Below are positions 35,336-45,618 of a DNA stretch of 64,000 bases, in pieces (position 1 is the stretch's first letter; each line of letters opens with the position of its first letter). The translations under genes and the position numbers were made by a program. The stretch is from Smittia aterrima. Taxonomy: Eukaryota; Arthropoda; Insecta; Diptera; Chironomidae. The stretch is taken from positions 6,830,243-6,894,242 of the forward strand of contig CP093829.1 in the NCBI GenBank assembly GCA_033063855.1. Direction: 5' to 3'. The notes beneath the pieces are model-generated. The model made no database searches, was not told where the DNA came from, and worked only from the letters and a program-made list of their open reading frames with translations.

Positions 35336-37214
35336 TCAACCAATAAGCGGCAGGGGCATAGTTTTATGCTTTTTCAATGCTGATGGCTTAGTCTTCTTCA
35401 CCTCAGGCTGCGGTTGAGGAACGCTAGGTGACGATGAGCACGTAGCGATGATAGACTGATAAGTCAGGTTCGATCCTGACAGCTTCTTGGTGACTTCGGG
35501 ATAATTAGCGAAAAGTTTGTTGATGTCCAACAATGGAATGTTGACGACTTGATGGAAGATCTTGTGCGAATATTTATTTCTAACAGTACTAAGAGTTTCC
35601 TTTGGTTTTCTGTGCAGTAAAGTGTTGAGCAAAACAACAATCGGAGCAAAGTCGGAGAGCTTATATCCTGTTTGATGAAAGAGAAAGATTTAGTTGGTTT
35701 CATTTGATTTAAAAGTTTTAAACTAACCTGAGTAATATTCGTATGTTGCATTCCATCCTTCCATGTCATTCATTCTCAAAGACATGAAGAGAGCAGCACA
35801 TGCCATCTTCGAATCGCTAAGCTGAATCGTCGAATAATCCATGAGCGAATACTCAAGAATGTAACGAGCCAATGTCAAAGCGACCATCGAGATTTTTCCA
35901 CACTGAAGAGGAGAAAATAGTTTCTTTAGTTTCGAGATTACAAGTTATTTAATTTAATTTCCTTACTCTAGCATAACGTCGTAAGAATCGGTATGAAAGA
36001 GGAAATGAGAGATCGAAATTGATTGCGCGGAAAACAGTCATTTCCATCTTCAGCAATTGGCTACGTTTGTAAGCTCCATCGCAGATGAACAAAAAGTCAT
36101 CAATTAACGGGGGCGTGCGCTCCTAAAAAGATAATTTCTGTTAGTAAATGAGGATAACAAGAAACTGATTGAGACTTACATCAAATTTACATGCGATTAA
36201 CAAAGCTGCAGCTCCCAACAACTGAAGTCCATCCTTTGAAACACGTTCCTTTCCTAAATAGGTGTCAACAATCTTCACCGCCAAATATAATGTTTCATGA
36301 TTTAGCTCGAACGATTCTTGCACTTCGACCATCCAATCGATCAAGAGAGACCGCATCCACTTCGAAAGCTCTGGCTGTTCACTAATGTAATCTTTCACTT
36401 TGTACAAATGCTCGCGATGTTTAAGATAACCAAATATATCATGAGCATAGTTTGACACTTGGAATGGATCACTCCAATTTTCTTTGTCAAAGTCTTCGAC
36501 GCCGAGCGGCAAACGACTCCCCAAAGCCATCGAGAAAATATCTTCGCTGTCACTTTTTCCATCGTCAGAGTTTTGTGGCGACAGATCAGACGACGAGCTC
36601 AACGTCTTTTCCACATCAGATTTGGCACGACTTGAGAGATCCGATGGAATATCCTCCAATGCGGAAACATATAAACTTTCTTCAGTCTTCTCAAACTCAT
36701 TGGAAATCCTTCGCGATGCCCTTGTCGAAACGTTTTCTCCAGATTGCTTAGGCTTGACGGCTGTCGTTATAACGCTAACTTCATTGACCTTTGATTTAGA
36801 GCTGGCATCGGTTGTGTGCTTTGTTGGTGGCGGCAATTGTTCGCATGTGACTTTAGCTACTTTCTTCGGTTGAGTTTTATTTGCCGCTCGGGTTCGGGAG
36901 GCAATTGGAGCTATCTTTGGCGCGTTCTCAGAAATTTTATTTGTCAGCGATGCATTTTGTCCTTTCTTTAAATTTTCGTCCGAATCTTGTGATACAAGAG
37001 CATTTGTTAGATTTCCTAAAGCCGAACGTTTGACTGGTCTCTCATTTTTGATTGGACTGTGATCTGCTTTTCTTTTGCTGTGAAGCGAAGAAATAAAACT
37101 GTTAATAAACTAACAAATGGAATAAAATCGAAGAACTCACCTTGAGACGCCTTGTTGTAATCTTTCTAATATTCCTACGGCTGTCGAAGCTTTCATAGAA
37201 CGTGTTGGAGCCAT
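35336..37214 (-). CDS. CycB3: Cyclin B3, five exons, 544 aa
   Basis: Exons on the minus strand: 37214-37141, 37077-36180, 36122-35967, 35902-35728, 35667-35336. All joins are GT-AG and in phase. The N-terminal half has a destruction box (RSALGNLTN) and Ser/Asp-rich linkers. The cyclin core starts with the B3-type DFDKENWSDPFQVSNYA, and the first cyclin box contains MRSLLIDWMVEVQESFELNHETLYLA. The second box is in exons 3-5. B3 cyclins activate Cdk1 in mitosis and meiosis, act in the nucleus and are degraded by the anaphase-promoting complex. The length is close to fly CycB3. The KENW sequence may also act as a KEN-type degron. The gene converges on mmd. Confidence 0.95.
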
Positions 37215-38271
37215 TTAATTTAGTCTGTGTAGTCTTTTTTTTCTCTAGTTTCTTTTCTCTATCGCGCACGGCGTTATAAGGAGACTAGCCTATAAATATT
37301 GCAAATAAACACGTTGAAGGACGAAAAGTTGCACAATAAGCCTGAAATGAATAAAACCGAATTAGCTATCGCAAATAACCGGCTGCGGAATCGTAAGAAA
37401 CAGGGCATTGCGGTCCCTACCGAAGAGTAAATAGGAACAAGATATTGAAGTATATAAGGAGCGATCACCGAAAAAAAGGAAGAAAAAGAGTGTCTTGATG
37501 TTTTCCTTTTGTCTCGTCACACATGCGGCTGTATCTTCAGGAGGCTTTCTGCTATCTTTGTGTGTGTATTTAACGTTATAAATCGGAATCTTTACCCTCT
37601 TACTTTTCTCAGGTAACGAAATCCTTGTTTTGCCGGGAAACACTTCGTTACAGAAAATTAATAAATGGCTTAGATATAATTGTCTATCGATTTAATGAAT
37701 AACTGACAGATTTGTACTAAAATAACAGCAGCGAGAGTTTGATGTATACAAGACAAAAGATTCCTTCGATCGACCGTTGAAAAGCGGAGATCAACAGAAA
37801 AGAAGAAACTTTTGTTTTTTCTTCCTAATTTCGGTTTAATTCCATTCCAAACACAATGCTTTGATATCACAAGAGTTACTTACAGTCCCACTTCACTAAT
37901 TTATATAATTAAACGGCTTAAACAAACAGATAACTTGAATTTTCAGTCTTCTCTCCTCGAAATTTCATTAGGCAGTGAATATCGGTGAACCAACGGCTGA
38001 AATCAACTGGCTCTGTGTGTGAACGAAATCAACTAACACAAACAAAGAAATTTCGGTTGAACAAACTTAGTTCAACTCCCTTAAAATAGCGACATCTGGC
38101 GAAGTATCTTCTCACTCTTTTTTTTGCTTTTCGCGGATTGTTTGGTTCAAGTTAAAAACAAATGACAATGTGCACGTAGGCTTCAGCTGGTTCCGATCCT
38201 TCTTGCTTAAGACATTGAGTTAATGGTGAAAGCTTCGCTGATGTTTGCGCAATTCTTTTAATAAATAAAAC
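37215..38271. other. Divergent intergenic region between cyclin B3 and the unnamed membrane gene
   Basis: Leaders and promoters of both divergent genes must lie here. On the minus strand a TCAGTT initiator-like word lies at 37701-37706 and a DRE-like TATCGAT near 37684, which would suit a replication- or proliferation-linked promoter for cyclin B3. Neither is proven, and nothing else was recognised. Confidence 0.4.
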
Positions 38272-38946
38272 ATGACTCGACCAACTGCTGCGTTATTTCA
38301 TGTTATCGGCTTAATTATCAGCGGCGTAGGTGAGATATAAATTAAACTTCATTTCTTTCGAGCCTTTGAACATTTTCCTTAATTCAGGTTTCAAGAAATG
38401 CAACGACTTTCCTTTCTACATCATCGCAACTTCATTTGTGATTCAACTTTTTGGCTTTATTGTGTACTCGACTCCAAATACATCGATCAAATTAAGGTGA
38501 GTCTATGAATTGCGTAAACAGTAAAATATTTGATTGTCGTTTTTATTTTTAGACAATGGGCTGATAAATCATTGCAACTCTATTTGAAGACTCTCTACCT
38601 GTCCTTGACCACCTGCGAGATTCTTCGCACAAGCAAATACGATGACACAATTCTCCTGGCTTTCATGTCAGTCTCTCTAGTCATAGTAGTGACTTATGCT
38701 ACTTCGAAAGTTCCTGATATTTTCTACAACATCATCATTGTCGTGCAATGCTCTGCTGCTTGTCTCATCATCCTCGAATCAAACGCTGGATACGACAAAT
38801 ATTGGCTTTTGCACTTTCTGTTGCTCTTCTTACTCAATAATTTCTCTCTGCCGGTGCTTTCACAGAAGTTTGCCATACCCCAAATCGATTTCAGTTGCTT
38901 GTCGCTAATCTTCCTTAATTTGTTCCTAATAAATTCATTTTCATGA
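38272..38946 (+). CDS. Unrecognised multi-span membrane protein, three exons, 186 aa
   Basis: Exons: 38272-38329, 38388-38496, 38553-38946. GT-AG introns of 58 and 56 bp keep the frame. I do not recognise the family. The protein is strongly hydrophobic with five or six likely helices: near residues 6-20, 28-45, then ILLAFMSVSLVIVVTYA, IIIVVQCSAACLIIL, HFLLLFLLNNFSLPVL and a C-terminal FLNLFLINSF segment. There is no cleavable signal beyond the first helix and few charged residues. The tight introns, good splice sites and continuous hydrophobic pattern argue for a real gene. It sits next to a cluster of four-span proteins but shares no obvious sequence with them. Function is unknown. Confidence 0.75.
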
Positions 38947-39032
38947 TAAAAATTCACATAAATCGCCGAATCGTTGATTCTCTCTTCTTTTTTGTTGATT
39001 CACAAAAAATATTTTTTCAGCGTAAGCGAATA

Positions 39033-39098
39033 GCGCGCGCCTTAAAATATTTCTCTTCTCTTCTTCTCGATTCTATTTCAGTTGCATTCGTGAGTTCA
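39033..39098 (+). promoter_or_regulatory. Core promoter of MARVEL copy 1
   Basis: GCGCGC-rich start, an AT tract, then a TCAGTT initiator with predicted +1 at A39080. Aligned with the other four copies, it is the most diverged. Leader exons follow at 39080-39141 and 39414-39450. Confidence 0.55.
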
Positions 39099-39612
39099 TT
39101 GTGAAAATATATTCGAAGCTGACACCAGCAGATTGATTAAGGTAAATTTAATATTTCGTTGGTCCTTGAACTGTTGTAAGTTCAATGCGAAAGTGAAATT
39201 CAATTGTTGAATGTAATAAAGACGAAGTCTAGCATTTGTGTCGCCACTCTCAGTAAACTCAGTTGTTGTTCATGGAGAAAAAAGTGACATCATCGTAAAA
39301 CTTTTTCATATTTTTGTTCGTTCATTCATAATCGTGACTTAAAAGTCTTCAGTCGTTCTGTAATCTCACTGCAGTTCATAATCGCGTTTCTTTAATTCAG
39401 AAAATATTTTCAGATTTTTCGCTGCTTCTTGGAAAAAAAACGATTGTAAAGTGAGTAAGCGTTCCGAGTTTATTTTTAGAAATCTTTTCGCTTTCTTTAC
39501 ATTGAATTGAAATGATGGACAACACCCACGACTGTTGAACGAAATACATTTTCGTCGACGGTTTATGCTGTAAACATTATTCTCACTTTCTTTTCCCTTT
39601 TTTCTCATAGAA

Positions 39613-40154
39613 ATGAGTCACGCAGTCACCATAACTCGAATGACGACGACAACAACGTCGACTTCTCATGTTATTCTTAACACGGGCTATCTCAAGACCA
39701 TCCCGGGATTGTTGAAATTAGCACAATTGGTTAGTTGAATTTGAATTCCCCGAGCGTCCATTCTTTAAAATGACCTTGAATTAATCAGATCATCGGAGGC
39801 CTTTGTGTGTTCTTCATGGCTTGGAATTTCTGGACGAGCTATCATCGCAACACTGAGCTCTTCTTCCTGTGCATGGCAGTTTCGTTCTTTATAGGAACGT
39901 TTTGTTTACTAGCTTCGTGTCTCGTGTCACTCTCGACTGGAGGAATCATCTCGAAGACAATCTACGAGCTGATCTATCACTCAGTTGCCTTCATTTTATA
40001 TTTAGTTGCTTCGATTCTGCTGATGATCAAGGCGAACGATTACGGGTACAAAACTTCTCATCCTCACATGATAGCATCGATTCTCGGACTTTTCGTGTCG
40101 GCACTTTATCTCATCAGCGCAGTTTATGCTCAGCGCTCGTATCGCGGAATCTAA
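39613..40154 (+). CDS. MARVEL-type four-span membrane protein, array copy 1, 160 aa
   Basis: Coding exons: 39613-39729 and 39789-40154, preceded by two non-coding leader exons. A polar Thr/Ser-rich N-terminus leads to the shared motif NTGYLKTIPGLLKLAQL and four hydrophobic segments: around IIGGLCVFFMAW, LFFLCMAVSFFIGTFCLLA, YHSVAFILYLVASILLM and the C-terminal ILGLFVSALYLISAVYA. The layout matches MARVEL proteins (CKLF-like MARVEL/singles-bar type), which act in membrane apposition, junctions and vesicle traffic; the assignment is by topology and spacing. Unlike copies 2, 3 and 5, the last coding intron is absent and HPHMIASILG is encoded continuously. Poly(A) signal at 40343. Confidence 0.85.
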
Positions 40155-40342
40155 AAAGTTCCTTCAACTCATGAAATCTGGAACATAACAATTCATAAAA
40201 CTCATAAACATTAATCCAACTAACGACGCTTAAAATATTTTTTTATTTAAATTTTATACTCAACTTAATTTAGTTATTAGCAATAACAAAAAGGAATTGA
40301 ATGTCTAGTTTGTGTGCGATTTAATATTAAATCATAAGTGGA

Positions 40343-40348
40343 AATAAA
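40343..40348 (+). terminator. Poly(A) signal, MARVEL copy 1
   Basis: AATAAA in the context GGAAATAAAATATTCTTTAC, shared with copies 2 and 3. Confidence 0.6.
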
Positions 40349-40465
40349 ATATTCTTTACATGTCTAGAGAAATTGTTTTAAATGTAATAGCATTGATTGC
40401 ATTCACGAAGGTTATTCTTCTTGGTTTTTGGTAAACAAAAAATGTTTTTGTTGCGAATGTGGAAT

Positions 40466-40532
40466 GGCGCGTATTAGAATATTTTTCTGTTTAGCTCTTC
40501 TCGATTCTATGTCAGTTACTTTCGTGAGTTCG
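40466..40532 (+). promoter_or_regulatory. Core promoter of MARVEL copy 2
   Basis: GGCGCGTATTAGAATATTTT followed by a TCAGTT initiator (+1 at A40514) and the shared downstream TTTCGTGAGTTCG. Leader exons 40514-40560 (donor TTGAG|GTAGAT) and 40853-40887. Confidence 0.65.
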
Positions 40533-40998
40533 ATCAGAAACAACCGACAAATAAATTGAGGTAGATTGTTTATTTTTTCCTAGAATCTCAAGAAAGTTCA
40601 AAGTCAATCTTCGTTTGGCTGTGGTCCAGAAACCGCAACATGAAAGTGTACCTGGCGTTTGTAATCTCAAGATGAAAGTAACGACGTAATTTTTCGGATT
40701 TTCATCAGAACGTCGTAGTTATTCACAAATCCAGAGACACTAATTTAATCAACGATCAACAATTAAATTTATTCAACAACAAATATTCGTCATTGCAGAC
40801 TCTTCGATTAATTTTACCTGACTAAATTTTTAAACATTGATAATATTTTCAGATTATTCGCTAATTCTTGAAGAAAACAATTTCTAAGTGAGTAAGAGCT
40901 CCGAGTTTAATTTGATGAAAAAATATTTAGTTTAATTTGATGATCAACGCCCACGCTTATACTGCTACACTATTCTCACTTTTTCATTTGAAATAGAA

Positions 40999-41598
40999 AT
41001 GAGTACCAAAGTCAACATAACTCGAACGACGACGACGTCATCGTCAAATTCTTTTATTGTTGTCAACACGGGTTATCTTAAAACTATCCCCGGTTTGTTG
41101 AAAGTTGCAGAATTGGTGAGTAAACTTTTAATTTCTTGTGCTTCATTTACTTGAGTTGAAACATTATTTTTTCAGATTATTGGAGCCGTCTGCTTGTACT
41201 ACATTGGTTGGAACTTCTGGTCATACTTCCATGGCAACACTGAGCTCTTCTTCCTCTGCATGGCAGTTTCCTTCTTCATAGGAACGTTCCTTCTTCTTGC
41301 TTCGTGTCTCGTTTCTCTCTCAACAGGAGGATTGATCTCCCATACAATTTATGAGCTTGTCTATCACTCAGTTGCCTTCATTTTGTATTTAATTGCTTCA
41401 GTTTTGCTGATGATCAAATCAATCGATTACGGATACGAAGCATCTCATCCTCACATGATTGCACCGGTAATTTAAATTTAATTGAATTGAAATGTTTTAT
41501 TTTCAATATTTCTTTTCAAACAGATTCTCGGACTCATCTTGTCAGTCCTTTATCTCATTAGCGCAGTTTACGCCCAGCGCTCTTATCGTGGAATCTAA
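40999..41598 (+). CDS. MARVEL-type four-span membrane protein, array copy 2, 160 aa
   Basis: Coding exons: 40999-41115, 41176-41466, 41524-41598. The N-terminus carries TTTTSSSNSFIVV, then NTGYLKTIPGLLKVAEL. The second exon encodes helices 1-3 and the GNTELFFLCMAVSFFIGTF block that is nearly invariant in the array; the last encodes helix 4 and QRSYRGI. The third coding intron (41467-41523, phase 0 after CACATGATTGCACCG) is present. The last few residues (RSYRGI) are kept in copies 1-3 and change slightly in 4 and 5. The start follows the leader acceptor directly (TAG|AAATG). Poly(A) signal at 41729. No in-frame defect is seen. Confidence 0.87.
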
Positions 41599-41728
41599 AA
41601 ACTCATTAAACCTGGAAAATAACAATTCTTAAAACTCATAAGTTATGTGTCATAACATTAACCAACTAACGTCGCTAATTTTTTTTAATTAAATTTAATA
41701 CTCAACTTTAATTTTAAATCATAAGCGG

Positions 41729-41734
41729 AAATAA
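41729..41734 (+). terminator. Poly(A) signal, MARVEL copy 2
   Basis: AATAAA at the position equivalent to copy 1. Confidence 0.6.
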
Positions 41735-41837
41735 AATATTCTTTACTTTTCTAGAGAAGTTGTTTCAAGTGTAATTGCATTGATTGCATTCAGAAGCTTA
41801 TTCTTGTAGCTCTTGTGAATTGGCGCGAATGTGAAGT

Positions 41838-41903
41838 GGCGCGTATTAGAATTTTTTCTCTTCTGCTCAACTCAATTCCATGTCAGTTACTTTTGTGAGT
41901 TCA
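41838..41903 (+). promoter_or_regulatory. Core promoter of MARVEL copy 3
   Basis: GGCGCGTATTAGAATTTTTT, then CCATGTCAGTTAC with predicted +1 at A41885. Leader exons 41885-41943 and 42337-42363. Confidence 0.65.
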
Positions 41904-42078
41904 ACGTGGAAATACATCAGAAATAACCGGCAAATAAATTGAGGTAGATTGTTTATTTTTTTCCTAGAATCTCAAGAAAGTTCAAAGTGAATCTTCATTT
42001 CGCTGTTGCCCAGACACTGCAACAAGAATTAAAGTGTACCTGGCACTCGTAATCACAAAACGAAAGTTTAAAAAATTA

Positions 42079-42262
42079 GTTGACTGCGCAGTTCATGCAA
42101 TTCAATGTTCCGATGATTAAAAACATATTCAAAGCCGTCTGATAAAACAATTGATGCTGTGCTATTAATATCAACGTGAAATTTAACTAAAAATGTTAAA
42201 ATTTTGATTCTGATAAATACTACGACGTCACACCTACGCATTTACATTAAAACGTCGCAGTT
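42079..42262 (+). repeat. Conserved leader-intron block, MARVEL copy 3
   Basis: Runs from TTGACTGCGCAGTTCAT to ACATTAAAACGTCGCAG in the first leader intron. It is nearly identical to 45198-45384 in copy 5 and alignable to 43655-43866 in copy 4. Confidence 0.8.
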
Positions 42263-42469
42263 ATGACGAATCGTCATTGCCGACTCTTCCAGTAATTTTC
42301 CCTGACTAAATTTTTAATATTGATAATTCTTTTCAGATACTTCTTGAAGAAAAAAATTGTTAAGTGAGTAAGCGTTCCGAGTTTAATGTGTAGTAAAAAG
42401 TTAAACGGATGATCATTGTAAATCGAATTGAAAATGTTACTTTTTCATTAATTCCCTTCTCACATAGAA

Positions 42470-43070
42470 ATGAGGGCCTCAGTAAATATGACTCAAATGA
42501 AGATGACGGCGACACCGTCAACTTCTCCAATTATAGTCAACGCTGGTTATCTAAAAAGCATCCCCGGTTTTCTGAAATTAGCAGAATTTGTAAGTTAACT
42601 TCTGATTTAATTTACTTGAATTGGAGCCTTGATTATTTTAGATTATTGGAGCCGTCTGCTTGTATCTAATTGGTTGGAATTTCTGGACATACTTTCATGG
42701 CAACACTGAGCTCTTCTTCCTTTGCATGGCAACTACTTTCTTCATAGGAACGCTCCTTCTTCTAGCTTCATGCCTTGTGTCACTTTCGACTGGAGGAATG
42801 ATCTCTCATACAATCTACGAGCTCATGTATCACTCAGTTGCTTTCATTCTGTATTTAATTTCTTCGGTTTTGCTGATGATCAAATCAACCGATTACGGAT
42901 ACACATCTTCTCATCCTCACATGCTAGCATCGGTAATTTAACTGAAAGTTCACTCGTAATCATTAATTTATTATCGATGTTCCCTTGCCAAACAGATTTT
43001 TGGAGTCATCCTGTCAGTCCTTTATCTTATCAGCGCAATTTATGCTCAGCGATCGTATCGCGGAATCTAA
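42470..43070 (+). CDS. MARVEL-type four-span membrane protein, array copy 3, 161 aa
   Basis: Coding exons: 42470-42589, 42642-42932, 42996-43070. It differs from its neighbours mainly in the cytoplasmic N-terminus (MRASVNMTQMKMTATPSTS) and in GFLKLAEF before helix 1. The FFLCMATTFFIGTLLLLASC segment is shared with copy 5, which also shares the HPHMLAS variant, so copies 3 and 5 look like closest relatives in the central exon. The last intron is present. Poly(A) signal at 43259. It is intact, with good splice sites throughout. Confidence 0.87.
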
Positions 43071-43258
43071 GAGTAAGTTATAACATTAACAATTCATTAA
43101 ACTTAGTAAGTTATAACATTAACCTACAACGACGCTTAAAATATTTTTGTATTCCGCCACCTTTAGAGCCGGCTTTTAGTAAGTGGAATTAGAGAGGTTA
43201 GAGTGAATTTAAATTTTAAACTCAACTTAGTAATTTTTTAATTTTAAATCATAAGTGA

Positions 43259-43264
43259 AAATAA
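43259..43264 (+). terminator. Poly(A) signal, MARVEL copy 3
   Basis: AATAAA in the same ATAAAATATTCTTTACATG context as copy 1. Confidence 0.6.
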
Positions 43265-43385
43265 AATATTCTTTACATGTCTAGAGCAGTTTTTTTGAAT
43301 GTAGTTGCATTGATTGCATTCACGAAGTTTATTCTTCTTGGTTTTGTTGGTAAACAAAAAATATTTTTGTTGAGAATGTGAAATT

Positions 43386-43450
43386 GCGCGTATTAGAATA
43401 TTTTTCTGTTCAGCTCTTCTCGATTCTATGTCAGTTAATTTCGTGAGTTC
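43386..43450 (+). promoter_or_regulatory. Core promoter of MARVEL copy 4
   Basis: TTGCGCGTATTAGAATATTT then CTATGTCAGTTAATTTCG, with predicted +1 at A43433. Leader exons 43433-43479 and 44005-44035. Confidence 0.65.
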
Positions 43451-43654
43451 GATCAGATACGACCGGCAAATAAATCAAGGTAGATTTTTGTCTCTTCCGT
43501 GATTTTGAAGAAATTTCAAAGTCGTTTGGCTGTTGCCCAGAAACTACAACAAGAATTATTTTTTTATGAAATTTGAGTTAATTAGTCAAAACTTTTGTGG
43601 ACATCAGGTACAGAGTGTAATCACAACTTGTGATTCACAAGACGAGAATTTAAA

Positions 43655-43866
43655 AAACAAGCTGATTGCGCAGTTCATCAAATTCCACGTTACGATGATT
43701 AAAAGCACCTTTAGAGCTTTGACGTCTGAGAAGTCAATCGACGCTTGTGTCATCGATATCAACGTGAAATTTGGATTGAATTTAATTAAAAATGAGAAAG
43801 TTCTGTTTCTGATAAAATATTAAGACGTATTTCCCACGCGTTTACAATGAAACGTCGCAGTTATTT
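43655..43866 (+). repeat. Conserved leader-intron block, MARVEL copy 4
   Basis: A longer, more diverged version of the block in copies 3 and 5, from GCTGATTGCGCAGTTCAT to GAAACGTCGCAG. Here it remains open in one frame on the plus strand, where copies 3 and 5 have stops. Confidence 0.7.
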
Positions 43867-44225
43867 ACATATACATAGAGTACAACTCAATCAACGGTCA
43901 AATACTAAATTTAGTGATTCAACAACAAAATATGACGAATCGTCATTGACGATAGCTTTAGAAGCATTCCTGACTAATTTAATAAATATTGAAAATATTT
44001 TCAGATACCTTGACACTTCTTGAAGTAAACATTTGGTAAGTGGGTAAGGCTTCGGAGTTTAGTTTGTAGTAAAAAGTAAGACGGATAAAAACCCTTCGTT
44101 AGAAAACGATATCTTCTTGTAAATGTTTTCGCTTTCCGTAAATTCAATTGAAAATGATAAGCAACGCTCACACTTATGCTGCAAAACTATTCTCACTTTT
44201 TAATTAATTTCTTTTTTTTATAGAA

Positions 44226-44768
44226 ATGAGTACCACGGTAAACATAACTCGAACAACTACGGCGACGGCGTCCTCGTCACCTTCGCGAATTATAGTCAAC
44301 GCTGGTTATCTTAGGAGCACTTCCGGTTTATTGAAATTAGCAGAATTGGTGAGTGAACTCTAAAAAGCTTCATTCTAATAAATTGAACCTTAATTTTATC
44401 AGATTATTGGAGCCGTCTGCCTGTACTTCGTGGGATGGGACTTCTGGGATTACTATCATGGCAACACTGAGCTCTTCTTTGTCTGCATGGCAGTCACCTT
44501 CTTCATAGGAACGCTCCTTCTTCTTGCTTCATGCGTCGTGTCTCTCTCGACTGGAGGAATGATCTCTCAAACAATCTACGAGCTCGTCTATCACACAGTT
44601 GCCTTCATTTTGTATTTAATTGCTGCGGTTTTGCTGATGATTAAATCAATCGATTATGGATATGACGCTTCTCATCCTCACATGATTGCATCGATTCTTG
44701 GAATCATCTTATCAGTCCTTTATCTCATCAGCGCAATTTATGCTCAGCGCTCTTATCACGGAATCTAA
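44226..44768 (+). CDS. MARVEL-type four-span membrane protein, array copy 4, 162 aa
   Basis: Coding exons: 44226-44348 and 44403-44768. Like copy 1 it lacks the last coding intron: HPHMIASILGIILSVLYL is continuous. The helix 4 coding sequence is nonetheless closer to copies 2 and 5 (ILSVLYLISAIYAQ) than to copy 1, so the intron was probably lost separately. Distinctive changes include WDFWDYYHGNTELFFVCMAV and ASCVVS. The N-terminus is Thr/Ala/Ser-rich (TTATASSSPS). The AATAAA found at the matching 3' site of copies 1-3 reads AATAGT here, so cleavage must use another signal. Confidence 0.87.
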
Positions 44769-44952
44769 AATTTTTCTTAGCAGATTTAAAACATGGAGAC
44801 TCAAATTATTCAACTAATGACATATGAAATATTGTTTTACATTAAATTTTGTACTCAACTTAGCAATTTTTTAATTTTAAATCATAAATGGAAATAGTTG
44901 ATTGCTCGTTCTCGTTGATTCACGAAAAATATATTTTTAGCGAATGTAAAGT

Positions 44953-45020
44953 GGCGCGTTTTAGAATATTTTTCTCTTCTGCTCAACTCGATTCTATGTC
45001 AGTTACTTTCGTGAGTTCAG
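44953..45020 (+). promoter_or_regulatory. Core promoter of MARVEL copy 5
   Basis: GGCGCGTTTTAGAATATTTT, then CTATGTCAGTTACTTTCG, with predicted +1 at A45001. Leader exons 45001-45059 and 45507-45533. Confidence 0.65.
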
Positions 45021-45197
45021 CGTGGAAATACATCAGAAACAACCGGCAAATAAATCGAGGTAGATTGTTTATTTTTTCCTAGAATCTCTAGAAAGTTTAA
45101 AGTGAATCCTCTTTTGACTGTGGCCTAGAAACAGCAACAAAAATTAAAGTGTCGAGCTAGAGAACTCGTAATCTCGAGACAAAACTTTGAAAAATAA

Positions 45198-45384
45198 GTT
45201 GACTGCGCAGTTCATTCAATTCAATGTTCCGATGATTAAAAACATATTCAAAGCCGTCTGATAAAACAATTGATGCTGTGCCATTACTATCAACCTGAAA
45301 TTTAATTAAAAACGTTAAAACTTTGATTCTGACAAATATTACGACGTCACTCCTACGCATTTACATTAAAACGTCGCAGATTTT
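45198..45384 (+). repeat. Conserved leader-intron block, MARVEL copy 5
   Basis: Close match to 42079-42262 over its whole length, with scattered substitutions only. This implies recent duplication, gene conversion or constraint. Confidence 0.8.
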
Positions 45385-45618
45385 TGCATATCCGTAGAGT
45401 CGAATTTATTCAACTACCAAATTTATTGATTCAACAACAAATAATGAAGCGTCGTCATTGCCGAATTTTACCTGACTAAATTTTTAAACATTGATAATAT
45501 TTTCAGATACTTCTTGAAGAAAATAATTGATAAGTGAGTAAGCGTTCCGAGTTTAATTTGTAGTAAAAAGAAAACCTTTCAAATCGAAATCATTAATTAC
45601 CTTATTTTTAAAAAAGAA

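Noticed and set aside
35455..35485. GGTTCGATCC, similar to a tRNA B box
   Set aside because: It lies in cyclin B3 exon 5 and is not accompanied by an A box or a cloverleaf.
36191..36873. Plus-strand open frames opposite cyclin B3
   Set aside because: They are antisense shadows of exon 2 of cyclin B3, whose frame carries the destruction box and cyclin core.
43533..43823. 96-codon plus-strand open frame between MARVEL copies 3 and 4
   Set aside because: It spans the conserved intronic block, but the equivalent sequence in copies 3 and 5 has stops, so it is probably not coding. Kept only as a repeat.
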